Assembly (NCBI GenBank): GCA_001579985.1 | Contig: LRSR01008390.1 | Span: forward strand, 60,479-124,478 | DNA: 64,000 nt | Direction: 5' to 3' | Source of the DNA: Hypsibius dujardini | Taxonomy: Eukaryota; Tardigrada; Eutardigrada; Parachela; Hypsibiidae | Shown here: one piece after another, positions 63,006-64,000 of the stretch | Numbering within the stretch: position 1 is the first letter of the stretch | Layout of the letters: every line of letters begins with the position of its first letter | Made by a program: the position numbers and the translations under genes | The notes under the pieces: model-generated | Told to the model about the DNA's origin: nothing | Databases searched by the model: none | The model's input: the letters and a program-made list of their open reading frames with translations, nothing else

Positions 63006-64000
63006 GTCCTAAATCTGGTCCCCAATGCGCTGGACGTGTTTGGGGTCTGACTCGGTTAGCCAAGCATTTTAGCCACGTGTGTATGTGCTATGTGTCCCAA
63101 ACTTGACCCCCTGGGTTTAGTGTGTGCCCAATTGCCCATCCATGAACGGCTTTTTTATATTACTTATTTTTCGTTTTATCGTTTGATGAGAATTTGCATT
63201 AAAAAAATAGTTCGCCATTCATATTCTAAACATCAGATAGCGGGTATTTTAGGGGATTAGAAGCGACCTCATGGATTGACGCTGCGGGACCTTGCTAGGC
63301 GGGAGAATGTTGACAAGAATGCTTGATAGATCTGTTGATTGGTTCGATTGCGTGACGATTTCGTTTTCTAGCATGGTCAAGAAATATCCCTCGATACCAA
63401 TGACTTATTTGGTGTAGTTCCGAGATTCACCATTGCCATATTTACTGAATTTCAAGAAGGCGATGAGCCAGCTCGTCTCCCATATGTGAGGAGGGCAATT
63501 CTCCAATTAATTCTGAATCGCTCCAAATAGAGGCTCTTTTAGGGTCTTTAAAGGTCGGAACTAGGATACCCGGTGGTAGGGCTAGGGGGTGGGTTCGGGC
63601 GCTTTTTTGAATTGTTTGAAAATAATTCCAGAATATGAAAAAGAACTGACTCGAGTCTCGGGTTGGGGGCGGGGCCACCGGGGAGGGGGCGGAGTATGGT
63701 GCGGGGTACTTCAAAAGGGAATGCTGACAAAGTGCATGTGTTGTAAAGTGCGGTAATGTGCTTTTTTATGGATCGGTCGATCCTGTTCAGAAGATTATCA
63801 AGATTTCTAGCCTTGATTTTCTTTTTTTAATCTTTTTATGTTTGGTACCCGCTCGTAAGTTACTTTTTTACATTTTTTTAGTGTTCAATCATTCGCATAT
63901 TCATGTATGTGCTAGTACCCAATCTTGGTGAAGTACTTGCTGACCAACTTTCTCAATAGCAACCCTCAGTACTCAGTATGCCCCTCCCGCAATGGTAAGC
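63006..64000. other. No gene recognised
   Basis: Minus-strand frames at 63442-63730 overlap each other in a GGGGCGGGGCC-rich stretch (63655-63700) and look like chance. Nothing else is supportable to the window end. Confidence 0.5.

Noticed and set aside
1-64000. CRISPR array, prokaryotic operon or phage content
   Set aside because: Repeats are satellites, MITEs or gene duplicates without spacer structure, and genes have spliceosomal introns.

Overview
The window is from a eukaryotic nuclear genome, almost certainly an invertebrate animal. The coding content is animal-specific or widely metazoan: split genes with GT-AG introns, a SPEN/SPOC C-terminus, a DNAJB12/B14-type DnaJ, a pancreatic-lipase-family gene, a SET/MYND-like gene, a rhodopsin-like GPCR, BEN-like coding, and hAT and pogo DNA transposons. 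There is no operon structure, and base composition is moderately AT-rich. The clade cannot be fixed from sequence alone.

The dominant structure is a repeated minus-strand unit: a DNAJB12/14-like gene, then a conserved spacer of about 0.4-0.7 kb, then an intronless gene encoding two or three kinase-like domains, then a conserved 3' flank. Five kinase genes are visible: K1 15805-18705, K2 28040-30946, K3 36077-38194, K4 52777-54837 and K5 57723-60650. Six DnaJ remnants sit with the units, one more lies at 4.8 kb, and several spacer fragments have no kinase. In each protein the first kinase-like domain has lost both catalytic aspartates. The second is partly degenerate. The third, where present, keeps the ATP lysine, the HKD Asp, the Asn and the metal-binding Asp, and looks like a STE/MAP3K-type kinase. 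K2 has an in-frame stop, K3 and K4 lack the third domain, and K5 has a shifted N-terminus and in-frame micro-duplications. K3 and K4 end in the same non-kinase tail. In K4 that tail ends at a splice donor whose phase matches a downstream set of six phase-consistent exons encoding a BEN-like domain, so K4 may be a kinase-BEN fusion gene.

Left to right: 0-4.8 kb has repeats and no clear gene. 4.9-7.8 kb is a broken hAT transposon inserted beside a DnaJ fragment. 7.8-8.8 kb is a GPCR pseudogene. 10.8-13.3 kb is a pogo/Tigger-like transposon with long terminal inverted repeats. 13.9-15 kb is a SET/MYND-gene fragment plus dispersed repeat R1. K1 follows. 19.3-25.4 kb is repeats, a large foldback element, and a second SET/MYND fragment with R1. 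25.5-26.7 kb holds four exons of a SPEN SPOC domain. K2 and K3 follow with their DnaJ copies, separated by foldback elements. 41.2-42.8 kb is a SET-domain pseudogene. 44.1-46.5 kb is a seven-exon lipase. 47.5-48.5 kb is a retrotransposon ORF1-like remnant. 50.2-54.8 kb is the BEN exons and K4. 56.1-57.3 kb is a second GPCR copy. K5, its DnaJ and an R1 copy end the window.

The locus reads as a young, rapidly reshuffled gene cluster. Kinase/DnaJ units have been duplicated and eroded, and transposons and MITEs are scattered through the introns and spacers, in some cases at splice sites.
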